Assembly: GCA_964610345.1 (NCBI GenBank)
Contig: CAZSVQ010000014.1
Span: 1-21,642, forward strand
DNA length: 21,642 nucleotides
From: HK-STAS-PATE-36 sp964610345
GTDB taxonomy: Bacteria; Patescibacteriota; Saccharimonadia; Saccharimonadales; JAGQNJ01
Direction: 5' to 3'
In this document: piece after piece, positions 13,920-21,622 of the stretch
Numbering within the stretch: the first letter of the stretch is position 1
Layout of the letters: every line of letters begins with the position of its first letter
Made by a program: the position numbers and the translations under genes
Notes under the pieces: generated by a model
What the model was told of the DNA's origin: nothing
The model's input: the letters and a program-made list of their open reading frames with translations, nothing else
The model's database searches: none

Positions 13920-14087
13920 TTTGCATAGACTCCATGGTGCCAAAATGGCACCTAAGCTTGTGCACATTAACAGCTTACAGCTCTGGGTTTTAAGGTTTGT
14001 TGCATAGCTACAGATATGCTTTGCCGGCACAAGAGGTACGTATATTTGCACTATGCACCAAACAATTAACAGAGAGAAAGAGACAAA
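13920..14087 (+). promoter_or_regulatory. Structured rpsO-pnp intergenic leader
   Basis: The 168 bases between rpsO and pnp contain a perfect hairpin, GGTGCCA (13936-13942) with TGGCACC (13946-13952) around AAA. CTTGTGC (13957-13963) can pair with GCACAAG (14027-14033), enclosing a smaller GCATA/TATGC stem (14002-14019). There is no T run, so it is not an intrinsic terminator. In Escherichia coli the same interval carries the RNase III site used in PNPase autoregulation; a similar processing role here is inference. A purine-rich GAGAGAAAGAG precedes the pnp ATG. Confidence 0.45.
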
Positions 14088-16223
14088 ATGGGACAAACAA
14101 TAAACCCTTTAGGTAAAAAAATAATAAAAGTAGAAACAGATTTTTGCGGTAAAACACTTTGCTTAGAAGTTGGCCGTGTTGGTTTTAGAACATCAGCATC
14201 TGTTATTGCCCGCTATGGCGACACAGTAGTGCTTGCGAGCGCCATGGTAGGCGATAAGCCATTGCAAGGCTTTGATTACTTCCCGCTGAGTATTGATTAC
14301 GAAGAAAAAATGTATGCCGCTGGCAAAATTAGTGGTTCAAGATTTATTAAGCGCGAGGGTCGCCCAAGCGATGATGCTATTTTGATCGGTCGACTGATTG
14401 ACCGCCCAATTCGTCCATTATGGCCAAAAGGCTATCGCCACGAAGTTCAAGGTGTAGCCACTGTTTTAAGTATGGATCCGGCTTTTAGGCCAGACATGAT
14501 TGCAATGCTTGCAATGAGTGCTGCATTTACGTTAACTGGTGCACCGTTTGATGGCCCAATTGCGGGCGTGCGTGTTGGTCTTAAAGGTGGCAAACCTCAG
14601 GCGTTTTTGAGCGCAAAAGAGCTCGATGACAACAAACTAGATTTGGTAGTAGCCGGTAAAAAAGACGGCATTATGATGGTAGAGGCTGGTGCAAATGAAG
14701 TTACTGAAGAAGAGCTACTAAAAGCGCTTGAATTTGCTCAATCTGCAATAAAACCAGCAATTGAGCTACAAGAAGAGTTAGCCAAAAAAGTAGGCGTAGT
14801 TGAACGAGAATTCGAACTAACCTTACCAGATACCGACATCCAACAGCGTGTAGAAACTTGGTTAGAGGGCAAACTTGGTGCTGGGCTTAGAGCGCCTTAC
14901 CCAGAACGTAACGATCTCGTTAAGAAGTTGCGTGATGAAATGCGTGAACATTTTGCTACCGATATTGGTGAAGATGATTTTGCTGAATTTAAGCAAGAAT
15001 ATGATGACGCCTTTGTGTTGGCCACTCACAAAGATGTCCGTAAAGGAATTGTAGAAGAAGGTATTCGCCCGGATGGTCGCAAACTAACAGAAGTACGCCA
15101 ACTTTCAAGTGAAATAGGTATTTTGCCACGGGCTCACGGGTCTAGTATATTTACGCGTGGTTTAACCCAGGCAATGAATATTGTTACGTTAGCACCACTT
15201 AGCTATGCGCAGATTGTCGATACTATGGAAAAGGACGGCGAACGTCGCTACATGCATCACTACAATGCTCCAGGCTGGACGGTGGGTGAAGTGCGTCGGC
15301 TAGGTAGCCCAGGGCGCCGGGAGATTGGTCATGGTTATCTTGCAGAACGTGCAATGACCGCAGTTTTACCAGACGAGGAAACCTTTCCGTACGCTATCCG
15401 TAGCGTAACCGAGATAATGAGCCAAAATGGCTCAACCTCAATGGCCGCAACCTGCTCAAGCTGTTTGGCGCTTTTGAATGCCGGCGTACCATTAAAACGG
15501 CCAGTTAGTGGCATAGCTATGGGCTTGATGATGAATGGTGATGAGCCAATCATTTTAAGCGATATAGCCGATGCAGAAGATTTTGCCGGAGATATGGACT
15601 TTAAAGTTACCGGAACAAGCGAGGGCATTACAGCACTACAAATGGATATGAAGGTACATGGTTTGCCAGTTAAAGTGTTAGCTAAAGCGCTTGAGCAAGG
15701 CAAGGAAGGCCGGGCTCATATCTTAAATCACATGCTAGAAACAATCAGTAGCCCGGACGAAATGAGCCAGTATGCACCACGTGTTAAATCGATCAAGATT
15801 AATCCAGATAAAATCCGTGATGTGATTGGCAAGGGCGGAGAAATGATTAACAAAATTATTGCCGAGACTGGTGCAGAAATTGATATTAAAGATGACGGTA
15901 CGGTTATGATTGCAAGCCCAGATAAAAAATCGATTGATGGCGCAACTCAGTGGATTAAGCAAATTACTGCCGAGCCAGAGGTTGGCCTGATTTACAAAGA
16001 TTGCCGTGTGGTTAGCGTGCTTGATTTTGGGGCGTTTGTAGAGATTATGCCCGGGCACGAAGGCCTTGTTCATGTTAGTGAAATGGCCGAAGAACGTGTT
16101 GGCAAGCCAAGCGATGTAGTGAGCGAGGGTGATCGAGTAACTGTAAAATTAGTAGCAATAGATGACCGAGGTAGGCTACAATTAAGCATGAAAGCCGCCA
16201 TCCGCGAGCAATCAAAGAAATAA
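14088..16223 (+). CDS. pnp: Polyribonucleotide nucleotidyltransferase (PNPase)
   Basis: A 711-residue full-length PNPase, which degrades RNA 3' to 5' by phosphorolysis and can add tails. Domain order is complete: first RNase PH domain (about 10-230, with YAAGKISGSRFIKREGRPSD), helical linker, second RNase PH domain (about 320-550, with GILPRAHGSSIFTRGLTQ and the catalytic-region Asp pair in DIADAEDFAGDMDFKVTG), KH domain with the GKGG loop at 581-584, and a C-terminal S1 domain (about 640-705, VVSVLDFGAFVEIMPGHEGL). It follows rpsO after a structured leader and is followed within one base by a small membrane-protein ORF. RNase J is encoded about 1 kb further on, so both main decay nucleases lie close together. 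Confidence 0.97.
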   Translation: MGQTINPLGKKIIKVETDFCGKTLCLEVGRVGFRTSASVIARYGDTVVLASAMVGDKPLQGFDYFPLSIDYEEKMYAAGKISGSRFIKREGRPSDDAILIGRLIDRPIRPLWPKGYRHEVQGVATVLSMDPAFRPDMIAMLAMSAAFTLTGAPFDGPIAGVRVGLKGGKPQAFLSAKELDDNKLDLVVAGKKDGIMMVEAGANEVTEEELLKALEFAQSAIKPAIELQEELAKKVGVVEREFELTLPDTDIQQRVETWLEGKLGAGLRAPYPERNDLVKKLRDEMREHFATDIGEDDFAEFKQEYDDAFVLATHKDVRKGIVEEGIRPDGRKLTEVRQLSSEIGILPRAHGSSIFTRGLTQAMNIVTLAPLSYAQIVDTMEKDGERRYMHHYNAPGWTVGEVRRLGSPGRREIGHGYLAERAMTAVLPDEETFPYAIRSVTEIMSQNGSTSMAATCSSCLALLNAGVPLKRPVSGIAMGLMMNGDEPIILSDIADAEDFAGDMDFKVTGTSEGITALQMDMKVHGLPVKVLAKALEQGKEGRAHILNHMLETISSPDEMSQYAPRVKSIKINPDKIRDVIGKGGEMINKIIAETGAEIDIKDDGTVMIASPDKKSIDGATQWIKQITAEPEVGLIYKDCRVVSVLDFGAFVEIMPGHEGLVHVSEMAEERVGKPSDVVSEGDRVTVKLVAIDDRGRLQLSMKAAIREQSKK

Positions 16224-16224
16224 T

Positions 16225-16398
16225 ATGAAGAAAAAAAGCAATCACAAAGTACAACAAATTGCAGTTGCTGGTTTTGCGATTGCTGGTGGAATTTCTGCAG
16301 GCTTGGCTTTGGCTGGCATGACTGCTGTGTGGTTTGCATCGGCGCTTTTTGGGCTGGGATTTATATTTTCGTTGATGGAGTTAAGAAAAAATGGCTAG
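16225..16398 (+). CDS. 57-residue two-helix membrane protein
   Basis: A short ORF starting one base after the pnp stop (ATG 16225) and ending in TAG at 16396-16398. The product begins MKKKSNHKVQQIAVAGFAI, has two hydrophobic stretches (about 12-32 and 34-51) separated by a short turn, and ends SLMELRKNG. It overlaps the next ORF by eight bases, so it is very likely translated as part of the pnp operon. Basic ends predict both termini in the cytoplasm. Function unknown. One possible role, by analogy only, is membrane attachment of decay enzymes. Confidence 0.6.
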   Translation: MKKKSNHKVQQIAVAGFAIAGGISAGLALAGMTAVWFASALFGLGFIFSLMELRKNG

Positions 16399-16639
16399 AA
16401 AACGGTTAACCAAAGAACAAAAAGCCTTTCGGTTTTACGATAGCTCACTTGGACATCTGGTTCTATCGGCGATAATTTGGGTTATTGGTTTTAATTTGTT
16501 TTTATTGGCAGTCGATAGTGGCAGTTTATTGCAGTGGGGTGGTGTAATCATCAGTTTAGTTTGGGGCTTGTATCATTTGATAGAAGCCGCCAAATTGTTC
16601 GTTAAAAAATCATGGCAAAGACGAAAAAAGAAAGCTTAA
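16391..16639 (+). CDS. 82-residue two-helix membrane protein (2TM-like)
   Basis: Begins with a basic segment (MARKRLTKEQKAFRFYDSSL), followed by two membrane helices (about 21-41, HLVLSAIIWVIGFNLFLLAV, and 48-69, WGGVIISLVWGLYHLIEAA) and a basic tail KKSWQRRKKKA. The layout resembles 2TM-domain proteins, which have no known function. A GGAG sequence lies about ten bases before the ATG. It overlaps the preceding 57-residue ORF by 8 bases and the following glycosylase gene by 28 bases, so the three are co-translated. Confidence 0.7.
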   Translation: MARKRLTKEQKAFRFYDSSLGHLVLSAIIWVIGFNLFLLAVDSGSLLQWGGVIISLVWGLYHLIEAAKLFVKKSWQRRKKKA

Positions 16640-17178
16640 AGGTAATTGAGCAATCGATTTTGGACAACAACGTTTGCCCAGAATTAGCCAACCAGGCTAC
16701 CCAGCTAGTGTTTGGCGATGGTAACGAGGACGCTGAACTTTTGTTTATTGGTGAGGCTCCTGGTAAAAATGAGGACATCAAAGGCTTGCCATTTGTCGGC
16801 TCGGCTGGGAAGTTTTTAGACGAGATGCTAGAGTCAATTAAACTACGGCGGAGCGACGTGTACATTACAAACATCGTTAAGTACCGGCCACCCGATAATC
16901 GTGACCCAAGTCCAAATGAAAAATCTGCGTTTTTACCGTATTTGCAAGCCCAGATAGAGGTAATTCAGCCCAAGTTGGTTATTCCGCTCGGGAGACACAG
17001 CATGAATTGCTTCTTACCAGATTTGCAAATTAGCAAAGCCCATGGCCAGCTTAAAACCATTAAAGGACAAGCTTATTTACCTTTATACCATCCGGCGGCC
17101 GCATTATATAACGGGTCAATGCGCAAAATCTTAATAGAAGATTTTGCCAAAATCCCCACATTACTAAAGAAAATCTAG
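16612..17178 (+). CDS. Family-4-like uracil-DNA glycosylase lacking most cluster cysteines
   Basis: A 188-residue uracil-DNA glycosylase-fold protein that should remove uracil from DNA in base-excision repair. Family 4 motifs are clear: FGDGNEDAELLFIGEAPG with G47-EAPG and E54-D55, GLPFVGSAGKFLD, VYITNIVKYRPPDNRDPSP, and the C-terminal HPAA (160-163). Family 4 enzymes normally hold a 4Fe-4S cluster through four Cys. Here the N-terminal CxxC reads N19-V-x-C22 (NVCP), the KCRPP Cys is Tyr91, and the ACRPYL Cys is Phe107. Only one ligand remains, so a cluster is unlikely. It overlaps the upstream membrane-protein gene by 28 bases; another in-frame ATG is not available nearby. Enzyme family confident, cofactor state inferred. 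Confidence 0.88.
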   Translation: MAKTKKESLKVIEQSILDNNVCPELANQATQLVFGDGNEDAELLFIGEAPGKNEDIKGLPFVGSAGKFLDEMLESIKLRRSDVYITNIVKYRPPDNRDPSPNEKSAFLPYLQAQIEVIQPKLVIPLGRHSMNCFLPDLQISKAHGQLKTIKGQAYLPLYHPAAALYNGSMRKILIEDFAKIPTLLKKI

Positions 17179-17203
17179 ATTATAAAAATAAGGAGAAACA
17201 ATA

Positions 17204-19291
17204 ATGAATCCAGATAAAAAAACAACTAACAATAGATCAAATAACTCAAAACCAACAACTGGCGCTCCAAAAGCCAATGTAAAGCCAGACCCTAACAAGC
17301 TGACCCTTAAAAAGACCGGCAACGGTAGTGGCCGGAGTGTCTCACGTGGGGCAGCAATTCGAGCTCAAAAACGCAGTTTAGAAGATGCCCAAAAAATGCT
17401 AAATTCCTACACCAGCGCTGCCCAAAAGGCCGATAAACCAACCAGAGCAAACCAAATTACAGATGACTTCAACAAGCTAAAAATTACTTTTCTTGGTGGC
17501 CTAGAAGATGTTGGTGAAAAAAACTGTACAGTAATTGAATACCAAAATGACGCAATAATATTAGATTGCGGCAATAACCTAGGAGTGGATTTACCAGGCA
17601 TTAACTACGAGATTGCTGACCCAACTTATTTAGAGAGTATTCGACATAAGATTAAAGGCTATGTGATTACACATGGCCACCTTGATCATATTGGTGGCTT
17701 AAAGCACATTGTGCCAAAGTTTCCAGCACCTATTTATGGCTCTGGCTTTACAATTGGCATTGTTGCAAAAACATTTGAAGATGTACCTGCAGGCACAGAA
17801 ATGTTCACGCCAAAAACAATTGCCATGAACATGGATAATCACGAAAAGCTCAAAATCGGTGCATTTATGGTAGAACTAATTCGCATAACGCATTCCATAC
17901 CAGATGCAACTTCGGTTAATATTGAAACTCCAATCGGGCGAATAATTGCTACTGGTGATTTTAGGCTCGACCCAGAACCTCTAGACAATATGCCGAGTGA
18001 CGTAAGTCGGTTGAAGCAACTTGGTGATGATGGCGTTTTGATGTTGCTGACAGAGAGTAGTTATTCAGACTCTGAGGGTCGCACACCAACAGAAGCAACC
18101 TTACAGCAGAGCTTTCACGATGTTATTAGCTCCTCGCAAGGCCGGATTTTCTGTGCCGTGTTTTCTAGCAACATGAACCGTATCCAAATGATTATCAACG
18201 CTGCTGTTGAAGGTGGCCGAAAGGTTGCACTTGACGGCCGTAGCATGATGGCTTATGCCGAGATAGCCGTTAGGCAAGGGATTTTAAAAGTTCCAAAAGG
18301 CACCATAATGTCTATGAAGGACGCCGCTAATATACCTGACGAGCAATTGTTAGTTATGTGTACCGGTGGGCAGGGCGAACCAAATGCAGCCTTACAACGC
18401 ATGAGCGAGGGTAATCATCAATATATTAAACTGAAGCCAGGTGACACGGTGTTGGTTAGTTCTTCGCCAATTCCGGGTAATGAAATCCGTTATGACGCAA
18501 TTGGTAACAATTTGGCTAAACTTGGCGTACATTTATTCCGTCACCCAACCCACGAGATTGATGGTTGTGGTCCGTTGCACGTATCGGGTCATGCGCGCCG
18601 AGATGAAATGCGTGAGATGATTAACTTGGTGCGTCCTAAATTTATTGTGCCAGTGCATGGTGGAATGTTGCGCCGGAAATATCATGCCGAACTAGCAATT
18701 GAAGAAGGCTGGAAGCGTGAAGATGTGGTGCTAGGTAATAATGGCGAAAGTTATTTAGTTTCTGCTGAAAAAGTTGAGCCAGCTGGCGAAGTACCTCACG
18801 GAAGTTTATTGGTTGACCAAACGGGAGATATTGTCAGTAACGTAGTTGTTAAAGATCGGATTGTTTTAGCTGGTGAAGGCATGGTAGCGGTTGTGCTGAC
18901 GGTTGACCGTAAAACTGGCGCGTTACTTACCAGCCCAGATATTTTAACCCGAGGTTTCATTTATATTCGCGATTCAGAAGAGCTAATGAATGGCTTGCGA
19001 ACAGAACTCCGCCGAGCTATCCAACAACGCTTCAAGCGGATTGACCTTGACCGTTTTAAAGCAGAACTAAAAGACCATGTAACACACTATTTGTATGAGC
19101 AAACACAACGCTCACCAATTGTTATTCCGGTGGTCAATGTTATTGGTGGCGGCAAGCCCAACACAGCTGTCGATAAACAAAATGGCAATGGTAACGGCAA
19201 AAAGCCGGCAGAAAAAACCCCCGAGCAATTAGAAAAAGAGCAACAAGAACGTTTTGCCGCTCTCCGTGCCAAACTCCTAAACAGTAAATAA
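17204..19291 (+). CDS. rnj: Ribonuclease J
   Basis: A 695-residue metallo-beta-lactamase/beta-CASP ribonuclease with 5'-exonuclease and endonuclease activity in mRNA decay and rRNA maturation. The metal-binding HGHLDH is at 157-162; further family motifs are GDFRLDP, the beta-CASP region with VLMLLTESSYSDSEGRT, GPLHVSGHA, and VPVHGG. The C-terminal domain holds the AIQQRFKRIDLDRFKAELKD helix region and VIPVVNVIGGG. Family members are about 550 residues; the surplus is a basic, Asn/Lys/Pro-rich N-terminal extension of roughly 90 residues and a charged tail. A clear AGGAG lies eight bases before the ATG. It follows the glycosylase gene by 25 bases and precedes a NIPSNAP gene by nine. The gene symbol is the generic family name. 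Confidence 0.95.
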   Translation: MNPDKKTTNNRSNNSKPTTGAPKANVKPDPNKLTLKKTGNGSGRSVSRGAAIRAQKRSLEDAQKMLNSYTSAAQKADKPTRANQITDDFNKLKITFLGGLEDVGEKNCTVIEYQNDAIILDCGNNLGVDLPGINYEIADPTYLESIRHKIKGYVITHGHLDHIGGLKHIVPKFPAPIYGSGFTIGIVAKTFEDVPAGTEMFTPKTIAMNMDNHEKLKIGAFMVELIRITHSIPDATSVNIETPIGRIIATGDFRLDPEPLDNMPSDVSRLKQLGDDGVLMLLTESSYSDSEGRTPTEATLQQSFHDVISSSQGRIFCAVFSSNMNRIQMIINAAVEGGRKVALDGRSMMAYAEIAVRQGILKVPKGTIMSMKDAANIPDEQLLVMCTGGQGEPNAALQRMSEGNHQYIKLKPGDTVLVSSSPIPGNEIRYDAIGNNLAKLGVHLFRHPTHEIDGCGPLHVSGHARRDEMREMINLVRPKFIVPVHGGMLRRKYHAELAIEEGWKREDVVLGNNGESYLVSAEKVEPAGEVPHGSLLVDQTGDIVSNVVVKDRIVLAGEGMVAVVLTVDRKTGALLTSPDILTRGFIYIRDSEELMNGLRTELRRAIQQRFKRIDLDRFKAELKDHVTHYLYEQTQRSPIVIPVVNVIGGGKPNTAVDKQNGNGNGKKPAEKTPEQLEKEQQERFAALRAKLLNSK

Positions 19292-19300
19292 AGGCAAGCA

Positions 19301-19627
19301 ATGATTTTTGAAGAAAGAATATACGAAATCCCCAACAATGTCCGTAAGGCTTTTCATGAGCGGTTTGAAAACCACGCTATGTATATCATGAAGAGTTACG
19401 GCTTTGAGGTAGTTGGTTGTTGGGATGAGGTGATAGGTGATATGCAAAATTTTGTCTATATCCTTAAATGGTCAGACTTAAACACACGCCAAGAGGCTTG
19501 GGCAAAATTTAACGCTGATGAGGAGTGGGTTCAGATAAAGATTGATTCATTTAAGCAACACGGTCAATTAGTAGTAAAAACCAGCAATAAAATCCTCAGC
19601 CCCACAAAGTACTCCCCAATAAATTAA
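19301..19627 (+). CDS. NIPSNAP-family protein
   Basis: A 108-residue protein with the NIPSNAP dimeric alpha/beta-barrel pattern: EERIYEIPNNVRKAFHERF at the N-terminus, then YIMKSYGFEVVGCWDEVIG, NFVYILKWSDLNTRQEAW and the FNADEEWVQIK segment that matches the family's D-P-x-W region. Bacterial NIPSNAPs are small cytoplasmic proteins without a settled biochemical role. It is nine bases after the RNase J gene with an AAGG ribosome binding site, so it is part of that operon. An inverted repeat (AAAGTACT 19606-19613 with AGTACTTT 19632-19639) spans its stop codon and might act as a weak terminator. Confidence 0.82.
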   Translation: MIFEERIYEIPNNVRKAFHERFENHAMYIMKSYGFEVVGCWDEVIGDMQNFVYILKWSDLNTRQEAWAKFNADEEWVQIKIDSFKQHGQLVVKTSNKILSPTKYSPIN

Positions 19628-19629
19628 GA

Positions 19630-19653
19630 TAAGTACTTTTGCTCAGTAAGTAC
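19630..19653 (+). promoter_or_regulatory. Direct TAAGTAC repeats upstream of the serpin gene
   Basis: TAAGTAC occurs at 19630-19636 and 19647-19653, 17 bases start to start; a related AAGTAC lies at 19607-19612. The second copy ends 12 bases before the serpin -10 and covers the place of the -35, for which no good match exists. This would fit an activator or repressor site. Inference only. Confidence 0.3.
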
Positions 19654-19662
19654 ATATTTAGG

Positions 19663-19671
19663 TGTTATACT
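19663..19671 (+). promoter_or_regulatory. Extended -10 promoter of the serpin gene
   Basis: TGT followed by TATACT (-10 at 19666-19671). No -35 at normal spacing; a TTGCTC lies 21 bases upstream, too far. Predicted start near 19678, with AGGAA between it and the ATG at 19701. Confidence 0.5.
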
Positions 19672-19700
19672 AAGCTAAACTAGCTTAAACAAGGAACGGT

Positions 19701-21092
19701 ATGTTGCCGCAACAAGAAGAAAACAAAGTTGAGCCAATCGAGCCAATCGCCATTAATCCAGTAATATTAGAGCCAAATCAAAACTTATCTTTAAATCAGC
19801 CACAACCAAAAAAGTCAAAGAAAAAACTTATATTGTTAATAGGATTTATAATATTTTTCATCGCAGGAGCTTCGACTTTTGTGCTTATTAACAAGTCTGA
19901 CAAAAATATACCAGGTGCAGTAAAAAACTCACATCCAGTTGAACCCAAAGTAATAATTGCCGATAACGTGGCAGAAGCTCAGTCACAATTCGGTATCAAC
20001 TTATTGAATCAACTAAATACCGACAAAGCTAAAAATGTATTTATTTCCCCAAGTAGTATATCTGTTGCAATGTCAATGGCCTACAACGGTGCCGATGGTA
20101 TTACAAAAGATGAAATGAAGAAATCATTAGGTTATCAAAAAATATCTGATGAAGATCTGAATAATCAAAATAAGAATTTTATAGAGTTTATGAATAACGA
20201 CAATAAACAAGTTGAGCTATCAATTGCAAATTCAGTATGGGCTGACCAGCCAGATGCAAAGAACGAATATTTCACCTTGAAATCTAATTATATTCAAACT
20301 ATAGATAAATATTATGGCGCAAAACCAATAGTTCAAGATTTAAGCTCCGAACAAACAAAGCGAGATATAAATAAATGGGTTCAAGATCAGACTAAAGGTA
20401 AAATTAACTCAATTCTTGACGAAAAGTTGCCAGAAGATTATCGATATGTATTAATGAACGCGTTATATTTTAAAGGAAACTGGAAATTTCAGTTTGACAA
20501 ATCGCTTACTAGCGACAGGGAATTCACATCTGCATCTGGTACAAAATCTAAAGTATCAACTATGAATCAGGCAGGTACGTTTAATTACACAGAAAAAGAA
20601 AACGAGTTTAAAGCTGTTCAACTACCATATGGTGAAGATGAAAATTTTGTAATGGAATTAATATTACCAGATGATATGAATGCTTTTGGATCAAGTATGA
20701 AAGCCGATAAGTTTAAAGATATAACTTCTGAACTAAAAAAGAAAAAAGGTGAAATATTCTTGCCAAAATTTAAAATAGAATACGATATAGAACTTAATGA
20801 AAGCTTGAAAAGTTTAGGCATGGAAAGTGCTTTTAATGAATCAACTGCAAACTTTAAGCAGTTGACAGAGCAAACTACGGCAATTGATAAAGTTGCCCAC
20901 AAAACATTTTTAGAGGTAAATGAAGAGGGCTCAGAAGCAGCTGCAGTTACTTTTATTGGTGGGGGAATCACTACTTCTGTTGGCGAGCCTGAAGATACAT
21001 TTGTAGTGGATATAAACAAACCTTTTGTAGTTTTTATAAAAGATAAAACAAACAATCACCCCATTTTCGCAGGCATAATTAATAGCCTATAA
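19701..21092 (+). CDS. Membrane-anchored serpin
   Basis: A 463-residue serine protease inhibitor of the serpin family with an N-terminal membrane anchor. A polar N-terminus rich in Glu, Pro, Asn and Gln (1-36) is followed by KKSKKK and one hydrophobic helix (about 43-63), then a short linker and a complete serpin domain (about 91-463). Serpin marks: NVFISPSSISVAMSMAYNGA, NALYFKGNWKFQFD, the hinge EEGSEAAAVT (408-417) that fits the inhibitory consensus, and the C-terminal INKPFVVFI. The hinge implies a suicide inhibitor of a serine or cysteine protease. Counting from the hinge puts P1 near T424, but the loop is about six residues longer than in alpha-1-antitrypsin, so P1 is uncertain. Topology puts the serpin outside the cell. 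Own promoter and an AGGAA site; probably monocistronic. Confidence 0.93.
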   Translation: MLPQQEENKVEPIEPIAINPVILEPNQNLSLNQPQPKKSKKKLILLIGFIIFFIAGASTFVLINKSDKNIPGAVKNSHPVEPKVIIADNVAEAQSQFGINLLNQLNTDKAKNVFISPSSISVAMSMAYNGADGITKDEMKKSLGYQKISDEDLNNQNKNFIEFMNNDNKQVELSIANSVWADQPDAKNEYFTLKSNYIQTIDKYYGAKPIVQDLSSEQTKRDINKWVQDQTKGKINSILDEKLPEDYRYVLMNALYFKGNWKFQFDKSLTSDREFTSASGTKSKVSTMNQAGTFNYTEKENEFKAVQLPYGEDENFVMELILPDDMNAFGSSMKADKFKDITSELKKKKGEIFLPKFKIEYDIELNESLKSLGMESAFNESTANFKQLTEQTTAIDKVAHKTFLEVNEEGSEAAAVTFIGGGITTSVGEPEDTFVVDINKPFVVFIKDKTNNHPIFAGIINSL

Positions 21093-21116
21093 AAGTGGTT
21101 AATATGTATAATATAC

Positions 21117-21145
21117 TTGACAAAAATGCATAAGCGTGATACTGT
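21117..21145 (+). promoter_or_regulatory. Promoter of the acidic orphan gene
   Basis: Perfect -35 TTGACA (21117-21122), a 17-base spacer and an extended -10 (TGA then TACTGT at 21140-21145). Predicted start near 21152, leader about 49 bases with AGGAT before the ATG. A TATAAT at 21107-21112 lacks a -35 and is less likely. Confidence 0.6.
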
Positions 21146-21200
21146 ATATTCTAAGACTGACAAATAAAAACAAAATATAAAAACAAAAAAGGATGAATAA

Positions 21201-21518
21201 ATGAGTTTATTAACAGCACCAGTTGGGTCACTTGATACAGGGCATCAATTAACTGAGCATGCAAGCCCAGAAAAAATAGATTTTAGTGAATCTAAAGAAA
21301 ATATTACTGATGACATGTCCACGAAAGAATATAAAAAAACTTTGACAGAGCTACCAGAAATAGGTAGTCAAGAGGACTTTAATAAATTTGCAAATCCAGA
21401 TTTAGTAAATGAATTAGAAGAAGTATTGCCAACACCGGAAGCAACAGCTACAGAATCAGGATTAGGTGGAGTAGCCGTTAGCCAAGTTGTTGATAACCCA
21501 GAAAATCACGCAGCCTAA
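21201..21518 (+). CDS. Acidic protein of unknown function
   Basis: A 105-residue protein I cannot assign. It is strongly acidic, rich in Glu, Asp, Thr, Pro and Ala, without Cys, Trp or any hydrophobic segment. A weakly helical middle (STKEYKKTLTELPEIGSQED, NPDLVNELEEVLPT) is flanked by low-complexity ends (PTPEATATESGLGG, VVDNPENHAA). No signal peptide. It is transcribed alone: a consensus-like promoter upstream, AGGAT at about ten bases before the ATG, and a strong intrinsic terminator 30 bases after the stop. That setting argues for an abundant, independently expressed product, perhaps a largely disordered one. Confidence 0.7.
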   Translation: MSLLTAPVGSLDTGHQLTEHASPEKIDFSESKENITDDMSTKEYKKTLTELPEIGSQEDFNKFANPDLVNELEEVLPTPEATATESGLGGVAVSQVVDNPENHAA

Positions 21519-21547
21519 GTAAGTTAATTATTTAATAAGTCGATATT

Positions 21548-21573
21548 AAAAGACTCTCGCACGGGAGTCTTTT
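21548..21573 (+). terminator. Rho-independent terminator
   Basis: AAAAGACTC (21548-21556) pairs perfectly with GAGTCTTTT (21565-21573), with two further inner pairs (one G-T), a four-base loop GCAC, and a T-rich 3' arm. The A-rich 5' arm could make it work in both directions. Ends the acidic orphan gene transcript. Confidence 0.85.
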
Positions 21574-21622
21574 ATAAAACCATAAGTGAATGCATAAGTT
21601 CAGAAACATATTGGACTCCGAA

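Noticed and set aside
13936..13952. Hairpin after rpsO as an intrinsic terminator
   Set aside because: The stem is good but no T tract follows, and pnp is normally co-transcribed with rpsO; treated as leader structure instead.
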